NCBI GenBank assembly: GCA_900708905.1
Contig: CAADRB010000042.1
Coordinates: 339,957-403,956 of the forward strand
Direction: 5' to 3'
From: Hymenolepis diminuta
Taxonomy: Eukaryota; Platyhelminthes; Cestoda; Cyclophyllidea; Hymenolepididae
DNA: 64,000 nt
Made by a program: the position numbers and the translations under genes. Shown in pieces: positions 23,501-36,900 of the stretch. Every line of letters starts with the position of its first letter. Position 1 is the stretch's first letter. The notes under the pieces are model-generated. The model made no database searches and was not told where the DNA came from. It saw only the letters and a list, made by a program, of their open reading frames with translations.

Positions 23501-25145
23501 GCTACGGCAGCCCAGTTAAACCAAAGATTACCATAGCGTGTTAATCGAATTGTCTTAGCCATGAGTTTGGGTTAACTTTTTACTGAAATTGGGTTGAGCT
23601 TATTGTACAATCGTAACTGCTATTTTGCTAAACATTCATAGCAGTTTCTTAGGTCGCTCGGAACCTCGTAATAGAATCATTTTTCTTGAGTATGGCATTT
23701 CGCGAAGGTGTCTGTAGCAATCTGAGTATTCAATTCTACAGTTATCCTTCACAAACTTTGGACTCAAACAACCTACTTTCGAATTTTATGTTTGACCGTT
23801 AACTTCTTGAATCTTTTTCATTTTTAAGTTAAGTTTATATCAATCACTCTGTATGTATAACAGTTTTTGTGTTCAGTCGCAACTTCAGACAGTGACTATC
23901 ACTCTGTTTAATTTTAATGTTAAAAAATTAACGATTACCAATCATTTTCATAATTAAAAATAAGAAACAGTAACTCTGGAAATTCTATTCTCTTCTAAAC
24001 AGTGCATAATCAGTTGTCGAAAAAGAGTTTCTTCAGCGAATCAAGAAGGTGGACCCATGGAATAAGGCGTTCTGGAAATGGCGCCTTACTCTTCTTCCCG
24101 GGTACCTGCTCTAAAGTATGATAAGAAAGAGAAACAGGGTAATTTTGCAGAAATATTATATATTATTAATTCATATATGAGTAGATAACATAATCATATT
24201 TTGGAGTTAGCAATAAGTATATTGCATATAATCCATCCTTCCAGTTCTGGTATTCAATACGACTGCGGAAACTCATAAAAGTAGTCGGTTGCCATTATTT
24301 TGAATAATAATTTTTGCTTAAAATCTAGTACTGATTTGGTTGTGAAAACCAGCTTGAGTAGAAATATTATTTGAAATAACGTGTTTCAGCACATTTTTGG
24401 GCCATAAACATGTACATGATCAGATTATGAATCGACTTCCTCGTCATTTAATTTTAAAATCTCTCCTCACACGATGTTTTAAGCCTTTTACAACGTGATT
24501 AATAGTACAATTAATGTTTCTGAATGCATTTTAGACGTTTGCTTCAAAATTTATTGCGATTTCGCTTATATCAACTATGCTTTTCCCCCACAGGTTCATT
24601 TAATTAGTTATAGGACACCTTATTATACTTATACTTATGCGATAATTCACTTGTTCACCCAGAAACTAAAACATTTGTACTGTAAAGCCATATTATTATT
24701 CGCATGACTAAGACACCTTTACTCAGCCAGTGTGCCAAAATCAGCGGCGACCTTTTTAATTGGCAAACACCGCCTCACTGTTTACTAATCTTCCGTTTTA
24801 TTCAATTGATTATTATGGACTAATTAGCTGGACCGATTATCTATTAACATTTTGTTATATGCGTAAACACAGTCACGTTGCCCTATTTACCCTAAAGTTA
24901 CTCTTCCTTCCTCTTATTCTGGATAAATTGGGGATGAGGTTATAGACATCCCAGGGTTCATCGTTAGTAGCTTAATACTGTGAACATCTCAATTGGCAGG
25001 AGGAAGCTAAAGTAGCACTAATCTCTGGTATGAGTCCGCATGTGCGCAGTTAACAAAAAGCTCTAGTCGTGTGTAGTAATACATATTTTCAAACGTAAAA
25101 TTTTTCTAAAATTTATTTATTTTAAATAGCCATATATAATCTCAC

Positions 25146-25274
25146 CTACATCCATGCACAATAATTTTCGTCAAAGAAAAATACTTGACATATAGATACA
25201 GTAAAAACAATGGGTACCCGTAACGTTGCATGCTAAAATGTGTACTTCTGTCGCCCTTTACTTCCAGAACATAT
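25146..25274 (-). CDS. Ig receptor gene 2, candidate exon 6 (possible membrane-spanning segment)
   Basis: A long pyrimidine tract and acceptor (TTCTTTAACGCCTTTTAG) open in phase 2, as exon 5 requires. The donor TGTAG|GTGAGA closes 129 bases. The text YVLEVKGDRSTHFSMQRYG is followed by a partly hydrophobic run (YPLFLLYLYVKYFSLTKIIV). Lysines inside the run make it a poor transmembrane helix. Reading on past the donor gives a stop at once, so it might instead be the last exon. Confidence 0.3.
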
Positions 25275-28200
25275 CTAAAAGGCGTTAAAGAAGAACAAAT
25301 ATGACTGTGGGGAGTAAAATTTCCAATATTATCTGATTTCATTGCAGCAAATTAATTAATTAATTGTGCTGGACTTCGTAATTTTACAAAACCATATTCA
25401 AATATCGTTAATACTTCGATGCCTTCTGAATTAGAAATACACGTCACTTGTAAAATTAATACTCTACAGAACCTAGTTAACGATTTGATTCCGGGGAAGA
25501 AATGCAAGGGATTGCTGTTAGCAGATGAGATTAAGCTCCATCAAATATAAAGAAAGAAAGAAATTTTGAATCGTATTCCATTGGTTTCGTATACTTTTGC
25601 TCGAGATGTTTTGTGGTGAACTTTGGCGATGCTAATTGTTAAAATTAGTCGTCTCTAAGTCAATAAATAAGTCAATAAAATAAAATGTATCCTATTGCAC
25701 CATCTATTCTTAATTGGATTCGGTTTTATTAACACAAAATTTCCACCTTGGGCTGCATTTAACTCCATAAGATCAAAAGAGCCTTGGCGCCGTTCACTAG
25801 ACTCCACCTAGTGGGAATCCAGTAAGATTGTATAAACCAACTAATATCTTTACAAAGGAAACGAGATTATAGGTCACCATTTCTATCATCTTAGTCCAAT
25901 ATTTCGTACTTGTTATTTCTGGAGTTACTATTTAATGCCCAAAACTTTCTCTTATGATAAAACGCTTGGACAGATCATAATCTGGTATGCCCACTGACGA
26001 GCAAATAGAAGTAGAAAAATGAAAAATGATTTCCACTTACGTACTCAGATGAACTACGAGAAATGTCTGTTGGACATTTTTGAAATCTCCGATGTCGGCA
26101 TGACAAGTGAGTAGACGGAGATGGCTTCTCCAATCGAGTGGAATGATGGCACTCACCGACACATTGTACTCTCCTTTAATATAAAATTGGTAAAGAGTAA
26201 TTAATATTAGAAGTTTAAATAGACAAAGTTCACAAAATTTGTCTTCATTAACAAAGGGAAGGAAATTTTAAGAAATGACTAAATTTCATCTCTATTAATA
26301 GAGTAGAATTAGGATATCCTACTTTAGTCAATAGTTGGTTTAGGTTGACCACAAACCCAATCATAATTGACGATATTTTACAGTTTTTGGGAAGTTTATC
26401 AAATATAATTATAAATGTAAACTTTACAAGTCTGACTCTGAAAATCTGCCAAGTGGGCCACTCACTACCATGCTAAGAGTTCTTCAAAACGTCGATTTTG
26501 GACAGTTATTTTACTGAGACAAAATGTTGATTTTCATATTAATTATAAGAGTAACACTAGGAGATTATATGTTTCCATTCAGAGTGAAATTTTTAAATTT
26601 GGAAGCAAAAGTTGAGTGTCTCATGAACTCACACTGTAACTGATGTCTAATTGTCGTTATATTTAATTACGTCAGAAGCTTAGATTCTTTCATTTTCATT
26701 ACTTACACAAGCAGAAGCTGCAGAAGTTTGAAAATCGTACGTTGGCACCACCCCCTATCATCTTAGGCTCTGAGCCTTTTTGTTATGCTTTAAAGTTTGC
26801 AATTAACGCCGATGAAATAACGTCTACTCAGCTAAGGATTTTGAAATAATGGTAAGGTTTTTGCAAAATGTGATATAGTGTTCCGTCGCAGAAAATCATA
26901 AATAAAGCAATATTATTTGAATAGGTTTATGATAACATAAGAATAGTTTCAATATTTTGAAATTATCGTCCTTATGTTTTTCTAGAAAATAAATGAAATT
27001 AGCTGTAGATGAAACAGTCCAAAGGCAGAAGTGGTCACGCATACTTTTATAACTAAGATTTTGAGGTTGCTTCGAAACTAAAAACTGTGTATTTAGATGC
27101 CCTACATTCTCAGCTAATAACTTCTGGATGAAGGAGGAAAGTAGTTGATGGCATATTTAAACAAAGTAGATGCTTGATTACTATAAACGAAGATTTGGTG
27201 AAGTAAACGGAAAATTAGACCATAATTGGTAATTCCAGAAGATTAAGCAATAATAGGTTTCTAAAAGTCAAGGTTTAGATCTGTCTCAACCCGAGATTGG
27301 AATCTTTTTGAACCGTTTACTTTGCTGATGAGTATCGGAAAAAGATTGACTGCGACAATACGAAGTTTCACTTATTCGCAATGTGACCATATACAACCCG
27401 TTGAACAAATTGAATAAATTATTATATACAAATTGCTGTGAAAATGATCCAGTTTTAACCGGTGACAACCCAAAATATTTTATTTATTTACATTGTATTG
27501 AAATGATTAGATAACATCTATGAGTCAATAGTAATTCATTGATTAATTTCAATATGAATTCCACAGCAATATGTTTGGCAAAGAGAAATGAATAGAATCA
27601 ACAAAGGCCTCAGGAATAATATTCCATTCGACTCCTAAGTGCTACTTTGCAATTCAATACCTTGTTTCCAAACATATTTTCCGTATTTATTCAATATTTA
27701 TCATTATATATTCGTAAGGCTTTTAAATGTTTCACTTCAAATTGGAACACAATACTTAAAAAGTCGCTGGGATAAAACGTGTGGAGCAATATAGAACATG
27801 ATACATTTCACTAAAATCAGGTTTAAATAAAAGATTAAAGTTGAAAATTCATATTTAATCTATATCCTCTATATCTTATTTTGTCTTGAAAAAATTTTCA
27901 GTCCATCTCCATCTACATTCACAACATACTTTTGAAGTCGTCTAGCGTTTCTCGCTTGTAGTGAAGAGTACTTAATAGGGGGTCTGTTCTTTTTCAATCA
28001 TAATTAAATGGTTGGTTAATTTTAAAATTATGAACTCGATATTATTCTATGCAAACCAGTATCGATTAATGTATCAAACGTCGTTTGCTGTAATTTGAGG
28101 CAATTTGAGTAAATAGGCAGGCAAAAAATTGATCAAACCTTGCATGTTCCATTTTAATAGCATTTTATCATTTTTGCAATAGATACACAAACAAGTTATG

Positions 28201-31200
28201 TTATAATGTATTGACTCCTGTATTTTTAAATAATTGACGGTGTGAAATTTGTAAATAAAAACCATACATAAGAAGCAGTTTTTTATCTTATTGCCCTATT
28301 TCTTCTTTAAAAAACTATGGGATTTACTTAATTAAATAAGCTTCAAAATTTTGCAAAAGTTTAAGCAAATTATGAAGACCTGAAGTACATTGTTTCTCGT
28401 ATATGTATTCCCCTCGGAAGAACTATGCCTTTTCAAGAGTCAAAATAGGAATTGAAGTTTTATGAGAAAAAGAATAATTTCTAAAATTTAATAAAAATAA
28501 AGGTTTCGGAAATTGGACGTTTACTGACAAAATTTTTGCGTCTTTTCGGTATCCGTAGTGTACCAAGACTGCGATTTTATCAGCTTCATCTCGCCATCTC
28601 CCTACTTCCTATGAGTCAGAGCTAATAAATAATCATTTCGATAATTTTATTACTTTCATCGCTAAGAATAAAGTAAGTAAATTGTAGATGATTTTTTTTA
28701 GTGCGAAAACCTAGCACGATTTTGATGAGGTAGTATTTTCCCAATGGGAGAGATTCAGACATTTCCTTATTCCGCTCGCGGGGTTATTCTCCATGTGTAT
28801 CCATAACAGAAGTAGTAAATTTTAAATATTAGAGCATACAACGACTTCAAAGGTTGGTTTGATTAATTTGTTATTCCCTTTGAGATAGGAAATGTGTATG
28901 CATAATGCATTCATAGAAGAATACTATAAATCAGCGACAGTATTACCTACTTATTCATGGTTTTCTAAAGAGGTTGATGTGTCGGAATGGTAGGCCAGCA
29001 TCTTAATTTAATTAGCAAAACGCCGTTCTAGCACTCGGTTATCTTGGAATCAAATCTTCTTGAAATTTGATCATGCTCACCGTAGAGTTATACTTAAATA
29101 GTGAAAGTTAGAAAACCTCTTCTTTATCATTTGTCGGGGTAATTCCCTTCAACATGAGGAATAATGATTTCACTGACAAATTAAACGCGTATTTTTTATA
29201 CTTAACATTTAGAGGACTCTTTATCAAGTTGTTGCATGTTGGATAAAATAAGTATTTTTATTCAAGAAAAATGAAATTAACAATTTTTCCGTTATAAACT
29301 TTCTGTCCTCTTAATGAATTCTGGGATTTGGGAGACCAATAAATTACAACAAAGCAGAAATGGTATATACGGTAAATTTACGTGCTTTACATCATCAGTT
29401 CTATTCTCAAATGTATTCATCAAACTCAGCCTCTCGATCACCTGCGTACACTTGAATTTTGAGGTTAACTGAAAAATAGACATCTTAAAGCAATCAAAAA
29501 TTTCGTAATGATTGCGGTGTTCTAACCTCTAATGCAGCAAATTTATTCATGTGGCATTTCGAAATTAAAATGGCCTATTTATTTCAAAATGTTCTTATGT
29601 TGGGTTGGCTAAAATAATGGATCGGTATAACTTACCATTTGCTTCAACCACCTTAGTAGGAAGAGAAGCCTTGACAGGTTCACCGCTAAACATAAAACGC
29701 AGAGTTGGTGGCCGTTTTATTCCTCTAGCCGAGCAGACCGCCTTTACGCTATCCTTTTCCTGCAAATTTGTTCCGTTCTGCAAAAACATTTTCAGGCGCA
29801 TTGTCTTATCTGGGACACAAAAAACCAAAGGCGTTAAATCTTGGCTGCAGAATCAATTTCCTATTTAGGCAACCATTAAAGTGTCTATGAGGGCATATCC
29901 CCAAAGGGAGAGGAGGGTAACAAATTGTTTTAATTAATCAATGCCGATGTGGGCTACTTGAGTAGAGAGATCGGACGATATTCCTCGTGCGCTTTTAGGA
30001 AAATTGGTCTACTGAGAGCATGGAAGTGGCTATTCTCAATTTGATTAAATTCCATGCCTATTACCGGCTAAATAAATGAACCTTTTACTGAAATTGTTAT
30101 ACTTTCTGAACAAGAACGCGGCTGTCTTTTTAAATACATTTAAAAGCATACATTTACCTACTTACTGCAGCTGACAGAGCAACTTCGTTATTTTGACCAA
30201 TTTTTCTCTCCCCATCTGACTAAAACCTTATTTAAAATACGTTTCCTCCTACCAATAACAAACTTAAATAAATCATTTGTCGTTCTAAGTGGAGAGATAT
30301 CAAATTGTGCGGTTTATCTGTATAATGGTAAGGAAAGCATATTCTTCTTAATAAAAGTTACAAAATTTTACAACTTTAAATGACTTACTGCTAATCTGTA
30401 AATAACCTAACTCTTATGACAAATGCAAATGAACGAAAGTGGAATCTGATTTACATCATTTTAAAAATAGAGCACTTTATAAATAATCTTGTTAATTTTA
30501 TTATTTTTGTAAACCCTTTCCTTCGGACCACGAAAAGGATGCTGTAAACTTGCATAAATTAAAGTTTTGATTATCAATATTGCAATATTCAATTTAGGGC
30601 TTTGAAGGATGACTTTCTGTGCATTTCCCAAAATTATCCTTTAATCCCATTCTCTATGGCAATATTTCGGTTCTTTGTCCGCGATGGTGTTTTCATGTCT
30701 CTATGGCTCATCTATGTACATCATGTCTAGAGAAGTTTATGGGGTTTTCTTTTTTCTGTAACTGTTCTGTTTCATTAAAAAGTACATCCGCATTCATATC
30801 CTCAAGCGCGTCCTTGCCCAAGTGACTCATATAAACCGTCTTTGTATGTCTACACACACGCAGACACACACTTGTCATTCACCGGCTCCATCCTGCTCGC
30901 TTTACTCCTCAATGCGATCTATACATTTTGGCCCAGTCAGCTCACGGTGTTCTGCTCTAAAAAATGTTGCTGTTATTAGCTATAGTCTTGACTTCTACAA
31001 TCAAGATCTGGTTCATTAGTTCCTAAAATTTGATAACTCCTAAATTGGTGACCTCGGTTCTTGTTAGCCCTTACCATTTAATACAGCTTAAATCTGTCTA
31101 ATCCTGAATCTATGTCATTCTCTACTGCTACAGACAGATTTTTCTGATCTCAAAAATATGGAAAATGGGCAAGACACTTTACAAGAATACCAAGAAATGC

Positions 31201-33954
31201 GAACCATTGATCGAGAAAAGTTCACTTTTCATGATTGAGAGCTTTAACAACTAATTATTCTCCCCACCACAAATGCATGACTAACGATCAAAACTTTGTC
31301 CAACTTTTATTTCTGAGTTAGATAAAAAGTAGCACCTAATCTTTTAAACTGATTTACAGTCAAATTACGGGAGATCTTTCCGCTTTATTATAAAAGGATG
31401 AATATTAGACTAAGGATATTATTAGTACTCAAGACTGTCTTCGGTGCCATCTTGAATTGATAGGATCAACATTCCGGCCGTTAGATTAATAACCTGCTAC
31501 ATAATTTGTTTCAAGTGCCAATTAAACATTAGAAATGAATAAACCTCTGATCACTGTGAAATACTTTAAAAATTGAAAGGCTGAAATTTTCCAGAACAGA
31601 ATCCGAAGAAGTGAGAAATTATTGCAAATCATAGCTATATTGAAGGCATGCAATCCCTTCAGGCTATCTTATAAACAAAACTGTTTTATGTCTTTTCCAA
31701 AATGATCAGCCTTTCGCCCCTCACTGTGATACATATTGGAATTTTATAATAACCAGCTAAGGGTGAGAACACGTTTCCGTCTACTTGATAAATAAATATA
31801 ACGATACCATTATTTATAAAAATTCTACTCCCTAATTTCTTTAAAGCAGAACCAGAAATTATTTATTGAAGAACAATAGTCGCGATAAAATTATTAATTA
31901 ACAAATCAAATTAAAGGTTACCTCGAAAGCACAAAATTTCTCAGTTAAATGTTTCAAATGTATAGTCCCTAGTTCAGCGAAAGAATAAATGACTACAAAA
32001 TTCAATCTGGTGTTATTCAAATGACTACATACATAGACTATTTAAACCAGATATTTGACAACAATTAAATATTCTTGATTTTTTGTAACCACGTAGTTGC
32101 TCACTGTTCAGTACTGTAGTACGGTTGAGATCTCGTTCTGCTGCTAATGACATATCCGCCCACTAGATATTAGTAGAACACTGTTGAATCAGACTAGAGA
32201 AAGAAGGTTAAGGCAGAATGTAATTAACCCCAGACATTTAGTTAATCAATGGCACTCTGAAGGACTACAAATTGTCTTCATGTTGTAGGAATCGGGAGAT
32301 CAAAACACCACCGGATCGATAACAGTTGTATCTCCAAATAACTATCAAGCTCTCAGGAGTGACATACATCCTCATCTCGATAAAAATGATGGGCGACTTT
32401 GTGATAAGTTGTGGGAATTGATTATTCCCAGACATTTCATTATTGCCCTAACTAAGCACCTTGTTTTGTCGTCGTAATTCTACTAAGTTTTCATTTAAAT
32501 TCTTTCAATTTTTCAACCATATTCGTTTATTTATCTGTTACAAAGACTGAGATTACTGACCCGGTGTTGATAAATAAATAGAAACAACTTTATTCAAAAC
32601 GAGTGATCTGTGTATTCTCGATATGCACAAACGAAGAACAAATAAATGATTCATATTTAAAATAAGACAAAATAAAAAGTGTAATAGCTATATCAATGGA
32701 TATTAGATATCATAGTAGGGATTTACCATGAATAAGAACTTTCGATGAAACTTCATGAATGTTGGAATCAGGATGACTGGATTTGCAAGTGAAGACACCG
32801 GAATCTCCTTCCACAGCACGGTGAATAACCAAATAGCAGACTGATATGCCACCTTTTTCGTTCTGTTGACTCATGTATATCTTATAGCGGGGATCTGAGG
32901 TTTTGCTGGTGATGCTCATTGACTGCAGTAGACACCCTCCTACTAACACCTGAAAAGTATTTTTTTAAATAGCATCTAAATTCTAACAAAATTGTTTATC
33001 AAAATCCATAAATTTTTTACTTACATCATTGACGTACCAATTGATAAAGTCTGCTTTAATTGATGGCTGACAAGCTTGGTAAATAGTTGATCCGAAATCA
33101 AGAGTTAAGTTTTGTGGAACGATCCGGAAAGGTGCTTGAAAACCAGTGATACAAAGTCTTTTTATTTAAAACAACTTTTATATTAAAACAAAATAGACAA
33201 ACAAAAGTATGTTCCAGTTAAACTTTATTTTATTCATAAAATTTGCGTATGTGCGTTTTTAACTTTACGATTCTACTACAGAACTTAGACATCATCTGAA
33301 GTCCATGCAGTGAAGTAAATTTTTCAGATAAATTGTTAAATTATATGGTGAATTTATTATTAGATAGGGATACTTGGTCATTTATGCTACTCACTTTATT
33401 TCTCCGAGGAATCATGCCACTAAATAGTGTAATTGATGCAAATATTTTTGCCTAAATATTGATAAATTAATAAAATTTTGAATGACTATAATGATTAACA
33501 ATTTGAAACTTAAAATAAGTTTTGCTTTAAAATACTGAATCTTTAAATGGTTGAAAAATTCTTTTAAACAAATTTTTTAAATTTACGGAATTTATTAAGT
33601 GTTTTATGGAGTATATTGAAAAATCAAATAACAACATTAATAACCTTATTATTCCAATAAAATTATAATCGATATATCTTAGTAATAAGTCTAACCTGTC
33701 TTCATGGTTACACTAAGAACAGTTCAATCTCGTTTTAATTTTTTAAATATTTTTGCAAGATATATTCCTAAGGCCTACCAAATTTAAACCTTAAGTAACG
33801 AAAATAAGTTCAAGTTCACTAAATTAAATATTATCTTGCGTAATTACACAAATTTAAATCAGTGGTTTTGCATTAAATTAAGCTATTTACCTAAACCTGC
33901 ATGAATGGGAACCAAGAACCAAAGAAAGAAGATTGCGGTCCACTCTCCAGCCAT
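25146..33954 (-). CDS. Ig receptor gene 2: secretory-pathway protein with two Ig domains (3' end unresolved)
   Basis: Supported exons: 33954-33891, 33134-33025, 32949-32727, 29809-29636 and 26173-26041. Phases are 1, 0, 1, 1 and 2 and agree at every junction, giving 234 codons. A sixth exon at 25274-25146 fits the phase but is uncertain. Parts: signal peptide (MAGEWTAIFFLWFLVPIHAG); Ig domain 1 with its intron inside the fold (B-strand Cys in YQACQPS, core Trp in INWYVND, F-strand DSGVFTCKS); Ig domain 2, also split (B-strand VKAVCSARG, F-strand LRLLTCHAD). The layout is that of a cell-surface Ig-superfamily receptor or adhesion protein. No ortholog recognised. It lies upstream of Ig receptor gene 1 in the same orientation. 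The transmembrane and tail exons must lie between 26040 and 20100 but were not identified with confidence, and the protein could instead be secreted. Confidence 0.72.
26041..26173 (-). CDS. Ig receptor gene 2, exon 5 (Ig domain 2, second half)
   Basis: Not delimited by an ATG. Found by its splice sites: acceptor ATATTAAAG|GAGAG and donor GAGTAC|GTAAGT. 133 bases, phase 1 to phase 2. The text GEYNVSVSAIIPLDWRSHL continues RLLTCHADIGDF and ends QQTFLVVHL, giving E, F and G strands that complete Ig domain 2 in frame with exon 4. Confidence 0.75.
29636..29809 (-). CDS. Ig receptor gene 2, exon 4 (Ig domain 2, first half)
   Basis: The acceptor TTTTTTGTGTCCCAG|ATAAG and strong donor GCAAATG|GTAAGT bound 174 bases, phase 1 to phase 1. 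The text includes EKDSVKAVCSARGIKRPPT and LRFMFSGEPVKASLPTKVV. It has the B-strand Cys, but Phe stands where the usual core Trp would be. Confidence 0.75.
30780..31090 (+). repeat. LTR fragment with adjoining tRNA-Trp-like primer site (CsRn1-type Gypsy)
   Basis: Lies in the intron between exons 3 and 4 of Ig receptor gene 2. Blocks 'gtccttgcccaagtgactca', 'acttgtcattc' and 'ttagttcct' recur at 56635-56945 (plus) and inverted at 55920-56165. 'tcatataaa' would serve as the LTR TATA element. It ends at TGGTGACCTCGG, which resembles the tRNA-Trp primer site of CsRn1-type elements. No pol remnant was seen downstream. Confidence 0.55.
32727..32949 (-). CDS. Ig receptor gene 2, exon 3 (Ig domain 1, second half)
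   Basis: The acceptor ATACTTTTCAG|GTG and donor TTCATG|GTAAAT bound 223 bases, phase 0 to phase 1. The text includes ISVCYLVIHRAVEGDSGVFT followed by CKSS, the E-F strand pattern 'D.G.(Y/F).C' of Ig domains. Two extra Cys (VGGC, ISVC) may form a second disulfide. Confidence 0.8.
33025..33134 (-). CDS. Ig receptor gene 2, exon 2 (Ig domain 1, first half)
   Basis: The acceptor GGTTTTCAAG|CACCTT and donor AATGAT|GTAAGT bound 110 bases, phase 1 to phase 0. The text APFRIVPQNLTLDFGSTIYQ continues into ACQPS...INWYVND, a typical A-B-C strand sequence with the B-strand Cys and C-strand Trp. NLT is a potential N-glycosylation site. Confidence 0.75.
33891..33954 (-). CDS. Ig receptor gene 2, exon 1 (signal peptide)
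   Basis: ATG at 33954; MAGEWTAIFFLWFLVPIHAG with a hydrophobic core and likely cleavage after IHA; donor GGTTTAG|GTAAAT in phase 1. Same design as the leader exon of Ig receptor gene 1. Confidence 0.75.
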
Positions 33955-36900
33955 AGGGAATTATGAAATAATTGTGAGCCGGTTCCGAGGGAATCCTATA
34001 TGCGTCACCTTGACAACGCGTCTAAGCTGATGCATCAGAAATGCTAATTTTAAGGCATCTCCATAGGCGCACACATTTCGAACAATTTGTCGCGTTCAGT
34101 AATATTGGAACATATTGTCATGTGTCGATTGATCAGATAAGTCGTTCCCATACCAAGCCACCCCATAATTTGTAGTATTTTCCTTCTATTTAAAGTATTC
34201 ATGGTGAAATGGTTTCTAGCATGAAAGATAGAGAAACATGATTAGGATAGTACCCTTGCCAACAGAACAAAGTCAACTACAATAAAATAAGAATAAGATA
34301 CAGTCAGCGACAGCATAATTAATTAGGGAAGAACAAAGAGGAGTCCGCATCTATTTAACTAACTATGTGACTATAAAGCAAAGTGGGGAAGCGCAACACA
34401 CAGCGCGAGTGTTAGATAAACTAGCAATTGATAAACTCCTTAAAGAAGACAGCGGGAAGAATCATACATTCAAAAATGTGAAGAAGGCAAAATACTGGAT
34501 AAAATTGGTGAACGAAGCAAGATAAAAGACAAGGTAGATTAACAATAAGGTGGCAACGGTTATGTATGATCTTGTTTGTAAACAAGAAGAATGGGCCTCT
34601 GTAAAATGTATTATCTATTTGTAAAAAAGAAGAAAAATTATGTTCAAAAAGCATCTGAACACAAAAAGAGAAAAATAATCCAATGAGATTTAAGAAGTAG
34701 AAGAGGTAGAGAATAAATTCAGAGTATCAGAAGATTCTTACTTCTTTTGATATTTGCAAAAATATTGCCCACTTTTTACTGTTTTATATTCTAAAGTGTC
34801 AGAGTTCAAGTATTTAGACTTTTTCTCAGGATTTCTGAATGAGTTCCTGTTCACAATGTAAAGATCGCATTGACAAGTTATTTGTTTTTGATAATTGACC
34901 AAATCATTATATTTGTTCCAGCTGCCAAGATACTAGCAGGATGATATTAGCTAACAGGAGCTACAAAAAATGCCTCAAATTGTGCAAGAAATACTTTGTT
35001 TAGAACGCAGCTCTGATCAAGAGAAGTAAAATTCAAGTGATATCCACCTTCAGAGGGTTTTCAATAAGATTTCTATCGCGGATAAATACTAGGATCACTA
35101 AATGAAAAGTTATAAAATATATGATGAAGACAAAAAATATTTAATTAGGAAGGACTTGACTGTATGGGTTGAAGAGAAGAGAACCGATTAAATAAAAAGT
35201 AAATCCGGTGCTTTGAAGTCCGACTAATGGGAAGATTACGTCTGGGTATATACAGCCAAGGGATAGGTAAAGATAGTTTAAATTGTTAAAAAATAGCATG
35301 GAGAGCCGTAAGACACTTGTGAATTAATTAAGTAATGGTAATTAAAATGTTTAAAAGGAAGATATCGCGTCTTTCAACCGCTGAATTCTCTGTAGGATTT
35401 TGATAGATATATACATAGAGGTAAGATCTCACCAAATAGTAGTGATTTCGGCAATTGATAAGCCGTCTTAAAAAATACTCTAAACTCTAATACACTAGGC
35501 TTGGTTATTCATGAATATTTTATGAAAAACTAATTGAAAATATTTCTTAATTTAAGCTTTTCAACTGAATATGGTTTAGCCTATTCGGTATGTTCTAAAA
35601 ATTTTCTCCATCTTAATAACAATATACTGCGAAATATTAGTATTTAAGCTAATAATAAATAATTTTTTCGACATAATATATAATTGTGTTTTATTTGAGA
35701 ATATAAAAACTTGTTTTTCATTCGAAATGTTCAAAAAATCAAACCCTCTCAGATATTTTTCCCACTATACGGCAATTATCCAAAACTGTCAGTGCCAATC
35801 TCAACGGATATTAGAAATAACTAGGTCAGGTTTATTTTTTATGTTTAATTTTTCTACCTATTTGAATTGCATTCAAATGCGTTATAGGTTTTATTGCACG
35901 AAGCGTGTAATTGGCCATTTTCTTCGCCCGGTGTGATGGTGAAAACATGAACAAATATTTTGAACTCCAGCAAATAATGTTAACAATTGAATTACAAACC
36001 TATTTCATTTCCACGTGTTCAACAAAGCAATAACTAAATTCAGTTTCGACCTTATTATTTTGATTCATTTACGTATTTCAGCATACGACAAGAAAAATTA
36101 AATTATATCTATTACCTTTACTACTTTGGTTGGCAAAATTTAAGTGGAAACTGAATTTTCAAACTTACATGCAAGTGATATTGTATATCTAGAAGTTGAA
36201 ATGATCTTTTTATCTAAAGACCATTTTTGCTTGCTTTTTTACTTTAAATTTTGTCCAAGTTCAAAAATAGTCTAAACGCGCAAATTGTTATCCCATGGTA
36301 TTAAATTTCCTTGACTAAAGTTTAAAGGGAGCATGGATTAGAATATTTCGCGTTCTTTCAAGCTTTACTAAACGATTCACAGCTGTCAAATTTGACAGAA
36401 TTATGTATTTATTTTAATGTATTTCCCTGCAGCAGGGTTACTTAGCTTCCAGATTTCAATGTTGGCTTATATAATATTACTAATTTTATATTAACTGTTC
36501 AATTTTATATGCGATTAACTTAAAAATACTAACACAACATTAAATAATACATTGCTGACTATGTTCTGTGACAATTGACATTTGTTTAAAGTCAGATTAT
36601 TGAAAATAACCAATAATTATTTTGATACTCACATGGTTTTCAACGAAATCTTAATAACAATTCAGTGTTACTAAAAAGATTATCGGATATAGCTTCCATT
36701 ATTCACCAATAATAAAAATTCAATTAACATTATCGAAATCTCCGGGGTTGGAAAAAGGAGACAGTTATTTATGAGGAAGTAACTGTGATATTTTGGTTAA
36801 ATGATTGTAACGTTCGTATTTTTATATAAGTAATTTTCCGTATCCATATCGAGCTTAACACTTAGGAAAATTTCATACTTTTCTTAATTAAATTATTTTA

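Noticed and set aside
27286..27468. Minus-strand frame LYMVTLRISETSYC, at first taken as the second half of Ig domain 2 of Ig receptor gene 2
   Set aside because: Strand spacing before the Cys is too short for an Ig fold. The exon at 26173-26041 completes the domain with correct phase and a far better sequence.
29292..29483. Minus-strand exon candidate after the acceptor TCTATTTTTCAG, just downstream of exon 4 of Ig receptor gene 2
   Set aside because: In the required phase it hits a stop after 20 codons. The open frame has the wrong phase.
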